Positions 1 to 8,053 are shown, counted from the first letter of the stretch. The stretch is 16,343 nucleotides of DNA from Thermoflexales bacterium (GCA_015486785.1 WFQZ01000129.1:1-16343); one strand, 5' to 3'. Notes: generated by a model from the sequence alone, not told the origin. Translations and numbers: made by a program.

Positions 1-95
1 CCGGGCAATGGCTCAACGCAAGAGGCGCGGGGGGCGGAGGGAAGACAGCTCAACGTCAATCCGCCGTTGCAGAACGTGAAGGAAGACAGAAGCAC

Positions 96-128
96 AGGTG
101 CGACGCACTTCGGAAGTGCGTCGCACCT
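96..128. repeat. Perfect 15-bp palindrome, REP-like
   Basis: Arm AGGTGCGACGCACTT (96-110) is exactly complementary to AAGTGCGTCGCACCT (114-128) around a 3-nt centre CGG. No T-tract follows, so an intrinsic terminator is unlikely. The right arm runs on into CCTACG, the same 3' end as the palindrome at 11439-11470. Two tandem copies of TACGAGC (128-141) abut it. A dispersed REP-type or miniature repeat is the most likely explanation, but only one copy of this exact form is in the window. Confidence 0.7.
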
Positions 129-239
129 ACGAGCTACGAGCCGGATGGAACCGGCTCAAAGGGCTTGCGAGTTCCAGCCGCCGATTCCGGGGGCATCGCA
201 AGAGGCACGGAGGAAGAGCAAGCCGCGCGAAAACGAGGG

Positions 240-245
240 TAGAAT
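240..245 (+). promoter_or_regulatory. Possible -10 element for the PBP gene
   Basis: TAGAAT matches the sigma-70 -10 consensus at five of six positions and lies about 36 nt before the ribosome binding site GGAGGAG (281-287). No good -35 hexamer sits 16-18 nt upstream, so the assignment is weak. Confidence 0.25.
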
Positions 246-293
246 AGAGCGGGGCGGGTTTCCGCGCCTCATCCGACATCGGAGGAGTGAGCG

Positions 294-2621
294 ATGAAAG
301 TGCGGCGTATTTTTCTGTGGGGCGTGGCGGCGGTGTTGCTGGCGGGCGGAGGGGCGGCCTATTGGCTCTTCGCCGATCTGCCGACGCCGGAGACGTTGAC
401 GGCGCGGGCTTCCGCTCCCAGCAGCAAGATCGTGGATCGCTACGGGCGGCTGCTCTTTGAGATGCCTCCGCCTGAGGGCGGCAGTCACACGCCGGTGCCG
501 CTGCGCGAGGTGCCCGTGGCCTTGCGCCAGGCCACCATCGCTACGGAGGACGCCAGTTTCTACGAAAATTCCGGCTGGGATGCGCGGGCGATCCTGCGTG
601 CTCTGTGGATTGACCTGCGCGGCGGGGAGGTGCTTTCCGGCGGCAGTACGATCACGCAACAGTTGGTGCGCAATGTCTTGCTGCCGCCGGAGGAACGAAC
701 CGAGGTCTCGCTGCGGCGCAAGCTGCGGGAGTTGTACTTGGCGGTGCGTTTGACGCAGCGGTATTCCAAGGATGAGATTCTCGCGTTCTACCTCAACGAG
801 ACGTACTACGGCAACTTGGCTTACGGGGTGGAGGCGGCGGCGCAGGCTTACTTCGGCAAGCACGTGCGCGACTTGGACTTGGCCGAGTGCGCGATGTTGG
901 CCGGATTGCCGCAAGCTCCGGTGGCTTACAATCCGTTGGAGCATCTGCCGAAGGCGCGGACACGGCAGGCGGTGGTCTTGGGGCTGATGGTGAAACAGGG
1001 GACGATCACCGCTGCCGAGGCGCGGAGGGCGCAGGAGGAGCCGTTGTACTTTGCGGCTGCGCCGTTTCCCATCCACGCGCCGCACTTCGTGATGTACGTG
1101 CGGGGCTTCCTGGAGCAGACGTTGGGGCGCGAGACGCTGGAGGCCGGAGGATTGACGATCACCACCACGTTGGACTTGGACTTGAACGAGGCCGCGTTGG
1201 CCTTGATGCGCGAGCACTTGGCGCGGCTGGCGGATTGTAACCACGCGCCGGATTGTCCGCCGCAGGGGCACAATGTGCGCAACGCGGCCTTGGTGGCCAT
1301 TGACCCGCGCCACGGTGAGGTGTTGGCGATGGTGGGCAGTCCCGATTACTTTTCCGCCCGCATCAGCGGCGCGGTCAACGGGGCGACTGCGCTGCGCCAG
1401 CCCGGTTCGGCGATCAAGCCGCTGACTTACGCGGCGGCGTTCGCTGGTGGCAAGTTCACCCCGGCCTCGGTGCTGGTGGATGAGCGGACTTCGTTCCTCA
1501 CCCGCGAAGGGAAGCCTTACGTTCCGCTGAACTACGATTTGCGGTTTCGCGGCCCGGTGAGCTTGCGGGAGGCGTTGGCTTCCTCTTATAACGTGATCGC
1601 CGTGAAGGTGCTCGACGCTATCGGCGTGGAGACGATGACGTCCCTGGCCCGCCGAATGGGCATCACGACGTTTGACGATCCCGACCGTTTGGGGCTGGCG
1701 GTCACGCTGGGGGGCGGCGAGGTGCGTTTGCTGGAGTTGACGGCGGCTTACGGGGCGTTCGCCAACGGCGGGCGAAAGGTCACGCCGGTGGTGGTGCGAC
1801 AGGTGCGGGATGCGTCCGGGCGCGAGGTGTGGGCTGCTCCGGAGGGCGTAGGGGCACAGGTGCTCGATCCACGGGTGGCTTACCTGATCACCGACATTTT
1901 GAGCGATGATCTGGCCCGCATTCCCACTTTTGGGGAAGGCAGCGTGCTCAACATTGGCCGTCCGGCGGCGGTCAAGACCGGCACCACGACTAATTTCCGC
2001 GATAACTGGACGGTGGGATACACACCGGCGTTGGTCGTCGGCGTGTGGGCGGGGAACGCCGACAACGAGGTGATGCGCGATGTCACGGGCGTCAGCGGGG
2101 CCGCGCCGTTGTGGCACGATTTTATGGTCGCCGCGCTCAAGGGGACGCCCGTTCAGCAGTTTCCCCGTCCCGCCGGGCTGGTGCGGGAGCGAGTGTGCGC
2201 GGATACGGGCTTGTTGCCGGGGCCGTCCTGCACGCATCAGGTGGATGAGTTGTTCATCGCCGGGACGCAGCCCACGCGCACGGCGGAGGTCGCGCTGCCC
2301 GCGCCGGGCGCGGCTCTGCCGGAGGCGCGGTTTCGCATCAGCCACCCGGATCAGGGCGCGAGCTATCGGATTGATCCCACGCTCCCCCGTGCGGCGCAGC
2401 GGATCGTGGTGGAGGCCGAAGTCCCGCCGGGGATGAAGGTGGCGCAGCTTACCTTGCTGGTTGATCGCTCGCCGCTGGCGCAGCTCACTGCGCCGCCGTA
2501 CCGTGCCTGGTGGACGCTCACGCCCGGCACGCACCATTTCGCCGCCATCGCCCGCACTGCGGAAGGGGACGAGGTACGCACGCCGGAGGTTCAAGTTGGC
2601 GTGTCGCTCCCGCCGCCGTAA
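294..2621 (+). CDS. pbpC: Class A penicillin-binding protein, PBP1C type
   Basis: A bifunctional peptidoglycan synthase that polymerises lipid II glycan strands and cross-links stem peptides outside the membrane. Its 775 residues compare well with about 770 for E. coli PBP1C. An N-terminal membrane anchor (residues 7-27) is followed by a GT51 transglycosylase. Its visible motifs are ATED around E85, GGSTITQQ at 116-123, and RKLRE with E146 as the likely second glutamate. In the EDASFYEN motif an Asn (92) stands where His is common. The transpeptidase domain shows SAIK (S372, K375), SYN (431-433) and KTGT (561-564). Residues about 680-772 fit the BiPBP_C domain typical of PBP1C. The ATG is preceded by GGAGGAG at 281-287 with 6-nt spacing. 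Domain assignment is firm; the 1C subtype is inferred from the C-terminal domain and length. Confidence 0.93.
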   Translation: MKVRRIFLWGVAAVLLAGGGAAYWLFADLPTPETLTARASAPSSKIVDRYGRLLFEMPPPEGGSHTPVPLREVPVALRQATIATEDASFYENSGWDARAILRALWIDLRGGEVLSGGSTITQQLVRNVLLPPEERTEVSLRRKLRELYLAVRLTQRYSKDEILAFYLNETYYGNLAYGVEAAAQAYFGKHVRDLDLAECAMLAGLPQAPVAYNPLEHLPKARTRQAVVLGLMVKQGTITAAEARRAQEEPLYFAAAPFPIHAPHFVMYVRGFLEQTLGRETLEAGGLTITTTLDLDLNEAALALMREHLARLADCNHAPDCPPQGHNVRNAALVAIDPRHGEVLAMVGSPDYFSARISGAVNGATALRQPGSAIKPLTYAAAFAGGKFTPASVLVDERTSFLTREGKPYVPLNYDLRFRGPVSLREALASSYNVIAVKVLDAIGVETMTSLARRMGITTFDDPDRLGLAVTLGGGEVRLLELTAAYGAFANGGRKVTPVVVRQVRDASGREVWAAPEGVGAQVLDPRVAYLITDILSDDLARIPTFGEGSVLNIGRPAAVKTGTTTNFRDNWTVGYTPALVVGVWAGNADNEVMRDVTGVSGAAPLWHDFMVAALKGTPVQQFPRPAGLVRERVCADTGLLPGPSCTHQVDELFIAGTQPTRTAEVALPAPGAALPEARFRISHPDQGASYRIDPTLPRAAQRIVVEAEVPPGMKVAQLTLLVDRSPLAQLTAPPYRAWWTLTPGTHHFAAIARTAEGDEVRTPEVQVGVSLPPP

Positions 2622-2633
2622 CGGGGCGGGATG

Positions 2634-2663
2634 CTGGCAAACTCAGCCCAGGTAAGGTACAAT
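2634..2663 (+). promoter_or_regulatory. Likely sigma-70 promoter for the AAA-ATPase-like gene
   Basis: A -10 element TACAAT (2658-2663) lies 18 nt downstream of CTGGCA (2634-2639), which matches TTGACA at four of six positions. The pair fits in the 59-nt gap after the PBP stop and just before the ribosome binding site at 2670-2675. This suggests the ATPase gene can be transcribed independently of the PBP gene. Confidence 0.45.
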
Positions 2664-2680
2664 ATAACCGGAGGTGTGAG

Positions 2681-4450
2681 ATGGAGTTTCCGTATGGCAT
2701 CAGCGATTTCTACAAAATCACGAAAGAGGGATTTTTCTACGTAGACCGCACCGATCTCATACGGCAGGTTGAGAAGGTGGGGAGCGTGCTGCTCTTCCTG
2801 CGTCCGCGCCGCTTCGGCAAGTCGCTGTGGCTTTCCACGCTGGAGAATTACTACGATGTGGCGAAGGCGGAGGAGTTTGAGTCGCTGTTCGGGCATCTGG
2901 CGATTGGGCAGCATCCCACGCCCCGGCATAACACCTACCTGGTGATGCGCTGGAACTTCTCCTCGGTTGATCCCAACGGCAGCGTGCCGGAGATTCGGCG
3001 GTCGCTGTACGATCACATCAACAACTGCGTCGCAGACTTTGCCACGGCGTACCGGGGATTGCTGGAGCACGAGATCACGATGAAGGAAGACGCGCTGGCT
3101 TCGTTCCAATCCGCGCTGGTGGCGACGAAGTTGAGTCCTTACCGGATGTACCTGCTGATTGACGAGTACGACAACTTCGCCCACGCGGCATTGACCGACG
3201 ATGTGCGGCGGTACGAGGCGTTGGTGCGCGGGGAAGGACTGATGCGCACCTTGTTCAAGGTGGTGAAGGACGGCACCGGCGGGCTGGGGCTGGATCGGGT
3301 GTTCATCACCGGGGTCTCGCCGGTGGCGATGAGCGACATCACCAGCAGCTTCAACATCGCCGAGGATTTGTACTCGCGGCGAGATTTCAGCGCGATGTGC
3401 GGCTTCACGGAGGAGGAAGTGCGCACGATAACGCAGCAGGTGGTGGCCGAGTGCGGTCAGCCGGAGGAGCGCACCGAGGTTTTGATGGAGACGATGCGCA
3501 CTTTCTACAACGGCTACCGTTTCCACCCGCAGGAAGAGCGGATGTACAATCCTACGTTGGTGTTCTATTTCTTGGATAACTATCAAGAGGAGTGCCGTCC
3601 GCCTCGGCGGCTGCTGGACTCGAACTTGGCGATGGATCGGGGGAAGCTGTCGTACATCGCGCATCTGCCGCACGGGAAGCCGTTGGTGGTGAAGGCGTTG
3701 GAGGGGAAAGACATCCTGATACCGGAGCTGTCGAACCGTTTTGGCGTGCGGGACATGCTGCGGCTGGGGGAAGACACGACGGCCATCGCCTCGCTGCTGT
3801 ACTACCTGGGCATCCTGACGCTGGAGGGGGAAGCGTTGACCGGCGAGCTGATGCTGGGCATCCCGAACCTGGTGATTCGGGGGCTGTACGCGGAGCAGAT
3901 ACGGGAACTGCTGTTGCCGGAGCGGGGCATCCACGAGGTGGGGCAGCAGGCGGGGCGGACGTTGTACGTGGACGGGAATCCCGAACCGCTGTGCGAGTTT
4001 ATGGAGCGGTACATCTTCCCGGTGTTCAGCAACCGCGACTACTACCAAGCCAACGAGTTGACGGTGAAGACGGCGTTCCTGGCGTTTCTGTTCAACGACA
4101 TCTTGTACGTGATGGACTCGGAGCCGGAGTTGAAGCGGGGGTACGCGGACTTGACGATGATCATCAGGCCGGATATGAGGCGGTTTGAGATTCTGGACAT
4201 CCTGTTGGAGTTCAAGTACCTGAAGCTGGCGGAGCTGGGGAAGAGCGGGGAGGAAGTGCGGCAGATGAGCCGTGCGGAGTTGAGGGAGTTGCCGCAGGTG
4301 CAAGAGAAGCTGGCGGAGGCGCGGGAGCAACTGAAGAAGTATCAAGGGGTGCTGGCGGAGAAGTACGGGGAGAAGCTGCGCTTGCGCACCTTTGCGCTGG
4401 TCTCGTTGGGCTTTGAGCGGCTGGTGTGGGAGGAGATCGCAGCCGCGTGA
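2681..4450 (+). CDS. AAA-ATPase-like protein with PD-(D/E)XK nuclease-like domain
   Basis: This matches the family pairing an AAA-ATPase-like N-terminus (PF09820) with a PD-(D/E)XK nuclease superfamily C-terminus (PF08011/DUF1703); its biological role is unknown. I chose the ATG at 2681 (589 residues) because GGAGGT at 2670-2675 sits 5 nt upstream; the open frame extends further 5' but into the PBP gene. Residues 5-25 form the conserved entry motif (YGISDF...FYVDRT). RPRRFGKS (41-48) is the family's short Walker A, and LLIDEYDNF (158-166) is Walker B with D161/E162. ITGVSP (209-214) may be a sensor segment. The nuclease core appears as GYAD with D490, then LEFK with E510 and K512. Such genes are often multicopy and patchily distributed, which suggests mobility, but no transposon ends are visible here. 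Base composition resembles its neighbours. Confidence 0.85.
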   Translation: MEFPYGISDFYKITKEGFFYVDRTDLIRQVEKVGSVLLFLRPRRFGKSLWLSTLENYYDVAKAEEFESLFGHLAIGQHPTPRHNTYLVMRWNFSSVDPNGSVPEIRRSLYDHINNCVADFATAYRGLLEHEITMKEDALASFQSALVATKLSPYRMYLLIDEYDNFAHAALTDDVRRYEALVRGEGLMRTLFKVVKDGTGGLGLDRVFITGVSPVAMSDITSSFNIAEDLYSRRDFSAMCGFTEEEVRTITQQVVAECGQPEERTEVLMETMRTFYNGYRFHPQEERMYNPTLVFYFLDNYQEECRPPRRLLDSNLAMDRGKLSYIAHLPHGKPLVVKALEGKDILIPELSNRFGVRDMLRLGEDTTAIASLLYYLGILTLEGEALTGELMLGIPNLVIRGLYAEQIRELLLPERGIHEVGQQAGRTLYVDGNPEPLCEFMERYIFPVFSNRDYYQANELTVKTAFLAFLFNDILYVMDSEPELKRGYADLTMIIRPDMRRFEILDILLEFKYLKLAELGKSGEEVRQMSRAELRELPQVQEKLAEAREQLKKYQGVLAEKYGEKLRLRTFALVSLGFERLVWEEIAAA

Positions 4451-4469
4451 AACTGTGAAGGGGGCACGA

Positions 4470-5132
4470 ATGACTCTGTTTAAGGTGCTGTGGCGGCCAT
4501 TGAAACTTTACTACGAGGAATTATTCCCCTTGCTGCTGATGAGCGGGGTGACTGTTTTTAGCTGGGTGTTGATCATCCCCGGCCCCTTCGCGCTGGCCGG
4601 TTTGTGGCACGTGGCGCAGCGGGTTGTTCGCGGACGCGGTATCTCCTGGCGCGATTATTGGCAAGGGGCTAAGTTGTACGGAGGCAAAACCTGGTTGACG
4701 GTGCTGCTCGAAGTCGGCGGGATCGGCTTGTTGCTGCTCAACGTGTGGTTTTACAACTCCGACGCTTCCCCCGTGACTTCGGCCACGCTCTCGCTGCTCA
4801 TTGACAGTTTCCTGCTGTTGCTGGGGATGGCACTTCTGGGCACGTTCTTCTACCTGGAGGCCTTTCTCTTGGAGCAGGAAGAGACAAGCATCAAGATGGC
4901 CTTGCGAAACAGCTTCTACCTCACTTTGCTGCACCCGATCAACACCCTGATTTGGGCGGCGGTTTCGTGGCTGATCCTGATCTTGAGCGTTATCGTGCCC
5001 ATTTTCTTGTTCGTTACCCCCGGCTACCTCGTGTTGCTGAGTCTGGTCGCTATGCGCACCTTGGTGAAGCCGCTGATCGCGGCGCACGAGGCGCAACAGG
5101 CCGGGGAATCTATCGCGGAGGAAGATGAATGA
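4470..5132 (+). CDS. DUF624-like (YesL-type) integral membrane protein
   Basis: A 220-residue polytopic membrane protein resembling the DUF624/YesL family, whose function is not established. Hydrophobic segments are visible at about 19-48, 75-95, 106-132, 155-182 and 184-198. They are separated by a short basic loop with the family-like RGRGISWRDYWQGAK (54-68). The C-terminus is acidic and cytoplasmic-looking (EEDE). The ATG at 4470 is preferred because GAAGGGGG lies 5 nt before it; upstream codons of the same frame lie inside the preceding gene. It follows the ATPase gene by 19 nt, and its stop overlaps the next start as ATGATGA, so it is probably cotranslated with the Nudix-nicotinamidase gene. 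DUF624 genes are often near sugar-uptake genes, but no transporter is present here. Confidence 0.75.
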   Translation: MTLFKVLWRPLKLYYEELFPLLLMSGVTVFSWVLIIPGPFALAGLWHVAQRVVRGRGISWRDYWQGAKLYGGKTWLTVLLEVGGIGLLLLNVWFYNSDASPVTSATLSLLIDSFLLLLGMALLGTFFYLEAFLLEQEETSIKMALRNSFYLTLLHPINTLIWAAVSWLILILSVIVPIFLFVTPGYLVLLSLVAMRTLVKPLIAAHEAQQAGESIAEEDE

Positions 5133-6262
5133 TGTACACGTATCCTTATCCCCACCCGGCGTTGACGACCGACGCGCTTTTGCTGCGCTCGGCGGAGGAT
5201 GGCCGCTTGGAGGTGTTGTTGATCCGCCGCCGCCACGATCCGTATGCCGGATTGTGGGCTTTGCCCGGCGGCTTCGTGGATGAGGGCGAGGCTCCGGAGG
5301 AAACGGTGCGCCGCGAGCTGGAGGAGGAGACCGGCTTGACCGATCTCCCGTTGCAGCAACTGGCGACGTTTGGACGGCCCGGACGCGACCCCCGTGGTTG
5401 GACTGTGTCGGTGGTCTTCTGGGCGCAGACGCAAGCCCCGCTGCACCCTCGCGCCGGAGACGATGCCGCCGAGGTCGCTTGGTGGCCACTGGACGACCCG
5501 CCGCCGCTGGCCTTTGATCACGCCGACATCCTCGCGCTGGCGCGTGAGCGGATCGCCCAGGCGCGGAGTCTGGCCGGACGCAGCGCACCTTTCCTCGCCT
5601 GGCTGGAGCAATGGTTGACGCATCTGCCGCGCCGTCCGCTGGCCGAGCTTGCGCCGCAACGCACGGCGGCGCTCGCCGTGGACCTGGTGCGGGGATTCTG
5701 TACCGTGGGGCCGCTGGCCAGTCCGCGCGTGCAAGCGATTGTCCCGCGCGTGGTCGCGCTCTTCGATGCCCTGTACGATCACGGAGTGCGGCACTTCTTG
5801 CTTTCCCAGGATGCGCACACGGCGGAATCGCCGGAGTTTGACGCCTTCGCGCCCCACTGTCTGAAGGGCAGCGAGGAAAGCGAGACGGTCCCCGAGCTGC
5901 TGGCGCGTCCCTTTGCCAAACATTTCACCCTCTTTGAGAAAAACTCGCTTAGCAGTACACTAGGCACCGGGCTGATCCCGTGGCTGGAGGCCCATCCGCA
6001 AGTGGATACCTTCATCATCGTGGGCGATTGTACCGACCTGTGCATTTACGAAGCGGCGATGGCGCTGCGCTTGCGGGCCAACGCCTTCAACCGGCCCCGC
6101 GTGCGGGTGATCGTGCCGGCGGATGGCGTGCAGACGTATGATTTGCCCGTGGAAACGGCGCAAACGTTGGGCATCCTCCCGCACGACGGCGACTTGCTCC
6201 ATGGGATCGCGCTGTATCTGATGTCGCTTAACGGCATTGAGGTTGTCTCATCCCTTTCGTAG
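5129..6262 (+). CDS. Nudix hydrolase fused to nicotinamidase-like cysteine hydrolase
   Basis: A 377-residue two-domain enzyme. Residues 1-145 form a Nudix domain with an exact Nudix box from G48 to L70 (E54, R62, E63, E66, E67). The sequence around it (LLIRRRHDPYAGLWALPGGF) resembles ADP-ribose pyrophosphatases and the NrtR sensor domain. Residues 177-377 form an isochorismatase/nicotinamidase-type hydrolase with the complete apparent triad D185, K271 and C305 (TDLC). A nicotinamidase-like metal site is formed by D228, H230 and H243, the last in PHCLKG. Inferred reactions are ADP-ribose to AMP plus ribose phosphate, and nicotinamide to nicotinate. The ATG overlaps the preceding stop; a second ATG at 5132 is equally well placed after GGAGGAAG (5117-5124). 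Domain identity is firm; substrates are inferred. Confidence 0.88.
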   Translation: MMYTYPYPHPALTTDALLLRSAEDGRLEVLLIRRRHDPYAGLWALPGGFVDEGEAPEETVRRELEEETGLTDLPLQQLATFGRPGRDPRGWTVSVVFWAQTQAPLHPRAGDDAAEVAWWPLDDPPPLAFDHADILALARERIAQARSLAGRSAPFLAWLEQWLTHLPRRPLAELAPQRTAALAVDLVRGFCTVGPLASPRVQAIVPRVVALFDALYDHGVRHFLLSQDAHTAESPEFDAFAPHCLKGSEESETVPELLARPFAKHFTLFEKNSLSSTLGTGLIPWLEAHPQVDTFIIVGDCTDLCIYEAAMALRLRANAFNRPRVRVIVPADGVQTYDLPVETAQTLGILPHDGDLLHGIALYLMSLNGIEVVSSLS

Positions 6263-6273
6263 GAGTTGAACTT

Positions 6274-7008
6274 ATGCGCTACTTGGTCATATCCGATGTT
6301 CACAGCAATTTCCTGGCCCTCCAGACGGTTATCAATGATGCCCGACCCTTCAAATTCGAGGCGGTGCTTTCCCTGGGCGATCTCGTGGGCTACGGCCCGA
6401 ATCCCAATGAGTGCATTGAGCGGCTGCAAGACTTTGAGTACACGGCCATTGTGGGGAATCACGATTGGGGCGTGCTGGGGCGGGCGGATTACCGCGTCTT
6501 CAACACCGATGCCCGCATCTCGCTCTTCTGGACGCGCGATGAACTGACCGCCGAGAATCAGCGATTCTTGGCCGATCTTCCCTTGACCGTGCGGCTGGGC
6601 GATATGCTCTTGTGCCACGGCAGCCCCCGCGAACCGGTGTGGGAGTACCTGGTGGATACGGCCAGTGCCGAGGCCAACTTCCGGGCCGAGGAGTTTCAAT
6701 TGGCGTTGGTCGGACATACGCACCTGCCGGTAGCCTTCGAATGGCTGCCCCAGGTGCATCAGGCGCGATTGCTGTTGCCCGATTGGGAGATGCCGATGGA
6801 GCTGGCCGGGCGGCGGCTGATCATCAACCCCGGCAGCGTCGGGCAGCCGCGCAACGGCGATCCCCGCGCCTGTTACGGCATCTTGGATACGGATGCCCAA
6901 ACGTTCCTCTTCCGGCGCGTCGCTTACCCGGTGGAGATCATCCAAGAGCGGATGCGGGCGCGGGGCCTGCCGCAGCGGCTCATTGACCGGCTGGAGTTGG
7001 GCCGCTAG
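6274..7008 (+). CDS. Calcineurin-like metallophosphoesterase (YfcE/MJ0936-like)
   Basis: A 244-residue cytoplasmic phosphoesterase of the calcineurin-like superfamily. All metal ligands of the two-metal site are visible: D8 and H10 in SDVH, D36 in GDLVGYG, N62 and H63 in GNHD, H115 in CHGS, and H148/H150 in GHTH. The C-terminal NPGSVGQPRNGDPRA (185-199) is characteristic of the YfcE/MJ0936 group of small phosphodiesterases. The true substrate cannot be read from sequence. The ATG follows AGGAG (6261-6265) by 8 nt, and the Shine-Dalgarno begins within the stop codon of the Nudix-nicotinamidase gene, leaving an 11-nt gap. Close packing suggests a shared transcript, so a nucleotide-derived phosphodiester is a reasonable guess. 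Confidence 0.87.
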   Translation: MRYLVISDVHSNFLALQTVINDARPFKFEAVLSLGDLVGYGPNPNECIERLQDFEYTAIVGNHDWGVLGRADYRVFNTDARISLFWTRDELTAENQRFLADLPLTVRLGDMLLCHGSPREPVWEYLVDTASAEANFRAEEFQLALVGHTHLPVAFEWLPQVHQARLLLPDWEMPMELAGRRLIINPGSVGQPRNGDPRACYGILDTDAQTFLFRRVAYPVEIIQERMRARGLPQRLIDRLELGR

Positions 7009-7069
7009 GGAACTCATCGCCGCGAGCGGACGTTATTACGGTACAGTCTTCACAAACAGGAGGAGCGTC

Positions 7070-7993
7070 ATGAAACGTAACAGGTGGTTTATCATTGGAT
7101 TGGTGTTGTTGATGTTTCTGGCGGGCGGGTGCAAGAGTTCCGCCCCCAACGAAATGAGCTACGAGATGGAAAAGGGCGCGCCGGCGGGCGGTGCGGTGAT
7201 GGGCGAGCCGAGCGCGGCCCCGGTGATGCCCAGTGATTCGGTGAGCCGGCAGAGCTACGCCGACGAAGCGGACACGGGCGACATTCCCGACCGCATGGTG
7301 GTCTACAACGCCGATTTGGACATCACGGTGAAGGACACGGTCGCCGCCCAGGAGAAGATCACCGCGCTGGCCGAGCAATACCAAGGCTACCTCAGCGATT
7401 CCAACAGCTACGCTTACGAAAACGGCTTGTTGCGCATCAACCTGACCTTGCGCATTCCGGCGGAGCACTTTGACCAGATGATGGCCGACTTGCGCGGGAT
7501 GGCGGTGGAGGTGACGCAGGAAAGCATCAGCACCCAGGACGTGACCCAAGAATACGTGGATTTGGATTCGCGGCTCAAGGCGCTGGAGGCCAAGGCCAAG
7601 CGGCTGGAGGAGCTGATGGATCAGGCCGAGGATACCGAATCAGTGTTGGCCGTCTACCAGGAGCTGAGCGCGACCCAGCAGCAGATTGAGCAGACCAAGG
7701 GGCGCATGCGCTACCTCAAACGCTCCGTGGCGATGGCTACCATCTCGGTGCGCTTGACGCCTGACGAGATGGCGAAGCCGCTGCAAATCGCCGGTTGGCA
7801 TCCGCAAGGGATCGCCAAGGAGGCTCTGCAAGCGTTGATTTCCACGATGCAATGGCTGGTCGGGGCTTTCATCTGGTTCGTCATCTACATCGTGCCGGTC
7901 GGCGGCATCCTCGTGCTGTTCTTCTGGGGAATCGTCAAGCTGCTCATCAAGCTCTTGCGACGCAAGCCGCCCACCCCACCGGCGGCTCAGTAA
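7070..7993 (+). CDS. DUF4349 lipoprotein with C-terminal membrane segment
   Basis: A 307-residue exported protein. The N-terminal signal (residues 3-20) ends in LAGGC, so lipidation at C21 is likely, although the box is AGGC rather than the canonical LAGC. A low-complexity linker (22-70) leads to a DUF4349 domain (about 72-230), recognisable by DLDITVKD, the AEHFDQMM segment, VTQEYVDLDSRLKALEAK and the final ATISVRL strand. Residues 165-215 are strongly coiled-coil-like. A transmembrane helix follows at about 260-296, then a basic RRKPPTPPA tail. The ATG is placed by AGGAGG/AGGAG at 7058-7065; the frame extends upstream into the phosphoesterase gene and that part is excluded. It is followed at once by a strong terminator. 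Function of the family is unknown; an envelope role is inferred. Confidence 0.85.
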   Translation: MKRNRWFIIGLVLLMFLAGGCKSSAPNEMSYEMEKGAPAGGAVMGEPSAAPVMPSDSVSRQSYADEADTGDIPDRMVVYNADLDITVKDTVAAQEKITALAEQYQGYLSDSNSYAYENGLLRINLTLRIPAEHFDQMMADLRGMAVEVTQESISTQDVTQEYVDLDSRLKALEAKAKRLEELMDQAEDTESVLAVYQELSATQQQIEQTKGRMRYLKRSVAMATISVRLTPDEMAKPLQIAGWHPQGIAKEALQALISTMQWLVGAFIWFVIYIVPVGGILVLFFWGIVKLLIKLLRRKPPTPPAAQ

Positions 7994-7997
7994 CGCC

Positions 7998-8031
7998 AAA
8001 ACGGCGTGGCTTCAAAGCCACGCCGTTTTTT
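7998..8031. terminator. Bidirectional intrinsic terminator
   Basis: A perfect 14-bp stem, AAAACGGCGTGGCT (7998-8011) with AGCCACGCCGTTTT (8016-8029), closes a TCAA loop and continues into a run of six T (8026-8031). The A-run on the left gives a T-run on the minus strand. It sits between two convergent genes ending at 7993 and 8054, so it can stop transcription from both. Confidence 0.9.
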
Positions 8032-8053
8032 CTTGGGCCGTTTGCCGTTGAGC

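Larger units (their letters stand above)
1..293. other. Non-coding leader region before the PBP gene
   Basis: I see no credible gene here. The only open frame (about 67-297, plus) begins at a TTG, runs through a palindrome and overlaps the next gene's start, and its peptide is basic and without recognisable motifs. The stretch holds the 15-bp palindrome at 96-128, a tandem 7-bp duplication TACGAGC (128-141) directly after it, and a loosely repeated purine-rich phrase CGCAAGAGGC near 17-26 and 197-206. A weak -10-like TAGAAT lies at 240-245, and the ribosome binding site of the next gene is at 281-287. The left end may contain the tail of an upstream intergenic region. Confidence 0.6.

Noticed and set aside
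67..297. Small plus-strand open frame ahead of the PBP gene
   Set aside because: It begins at TTG without a ribosome binding site, runs through a perfect palindrome, and overlaps the next start codon.
156..2594. Long open frame on the minus strand (812 codons) over the PBP gene
   Set aside because: Its translation is Arg/His/Gln-rich with no family motifs, and the plus-strand PBP has every catalytic motif. High-GC genes commonly leave an open antisense frame.
2591..4345. Long minus-strand open frame (584 codons) opposite the AAA-ATPase-like gene
   Set aside because: Composition is dominated by Gln, His, Arg and Leu without domain motifs. The opposite frame carries intact Walker and nuclease signatures.
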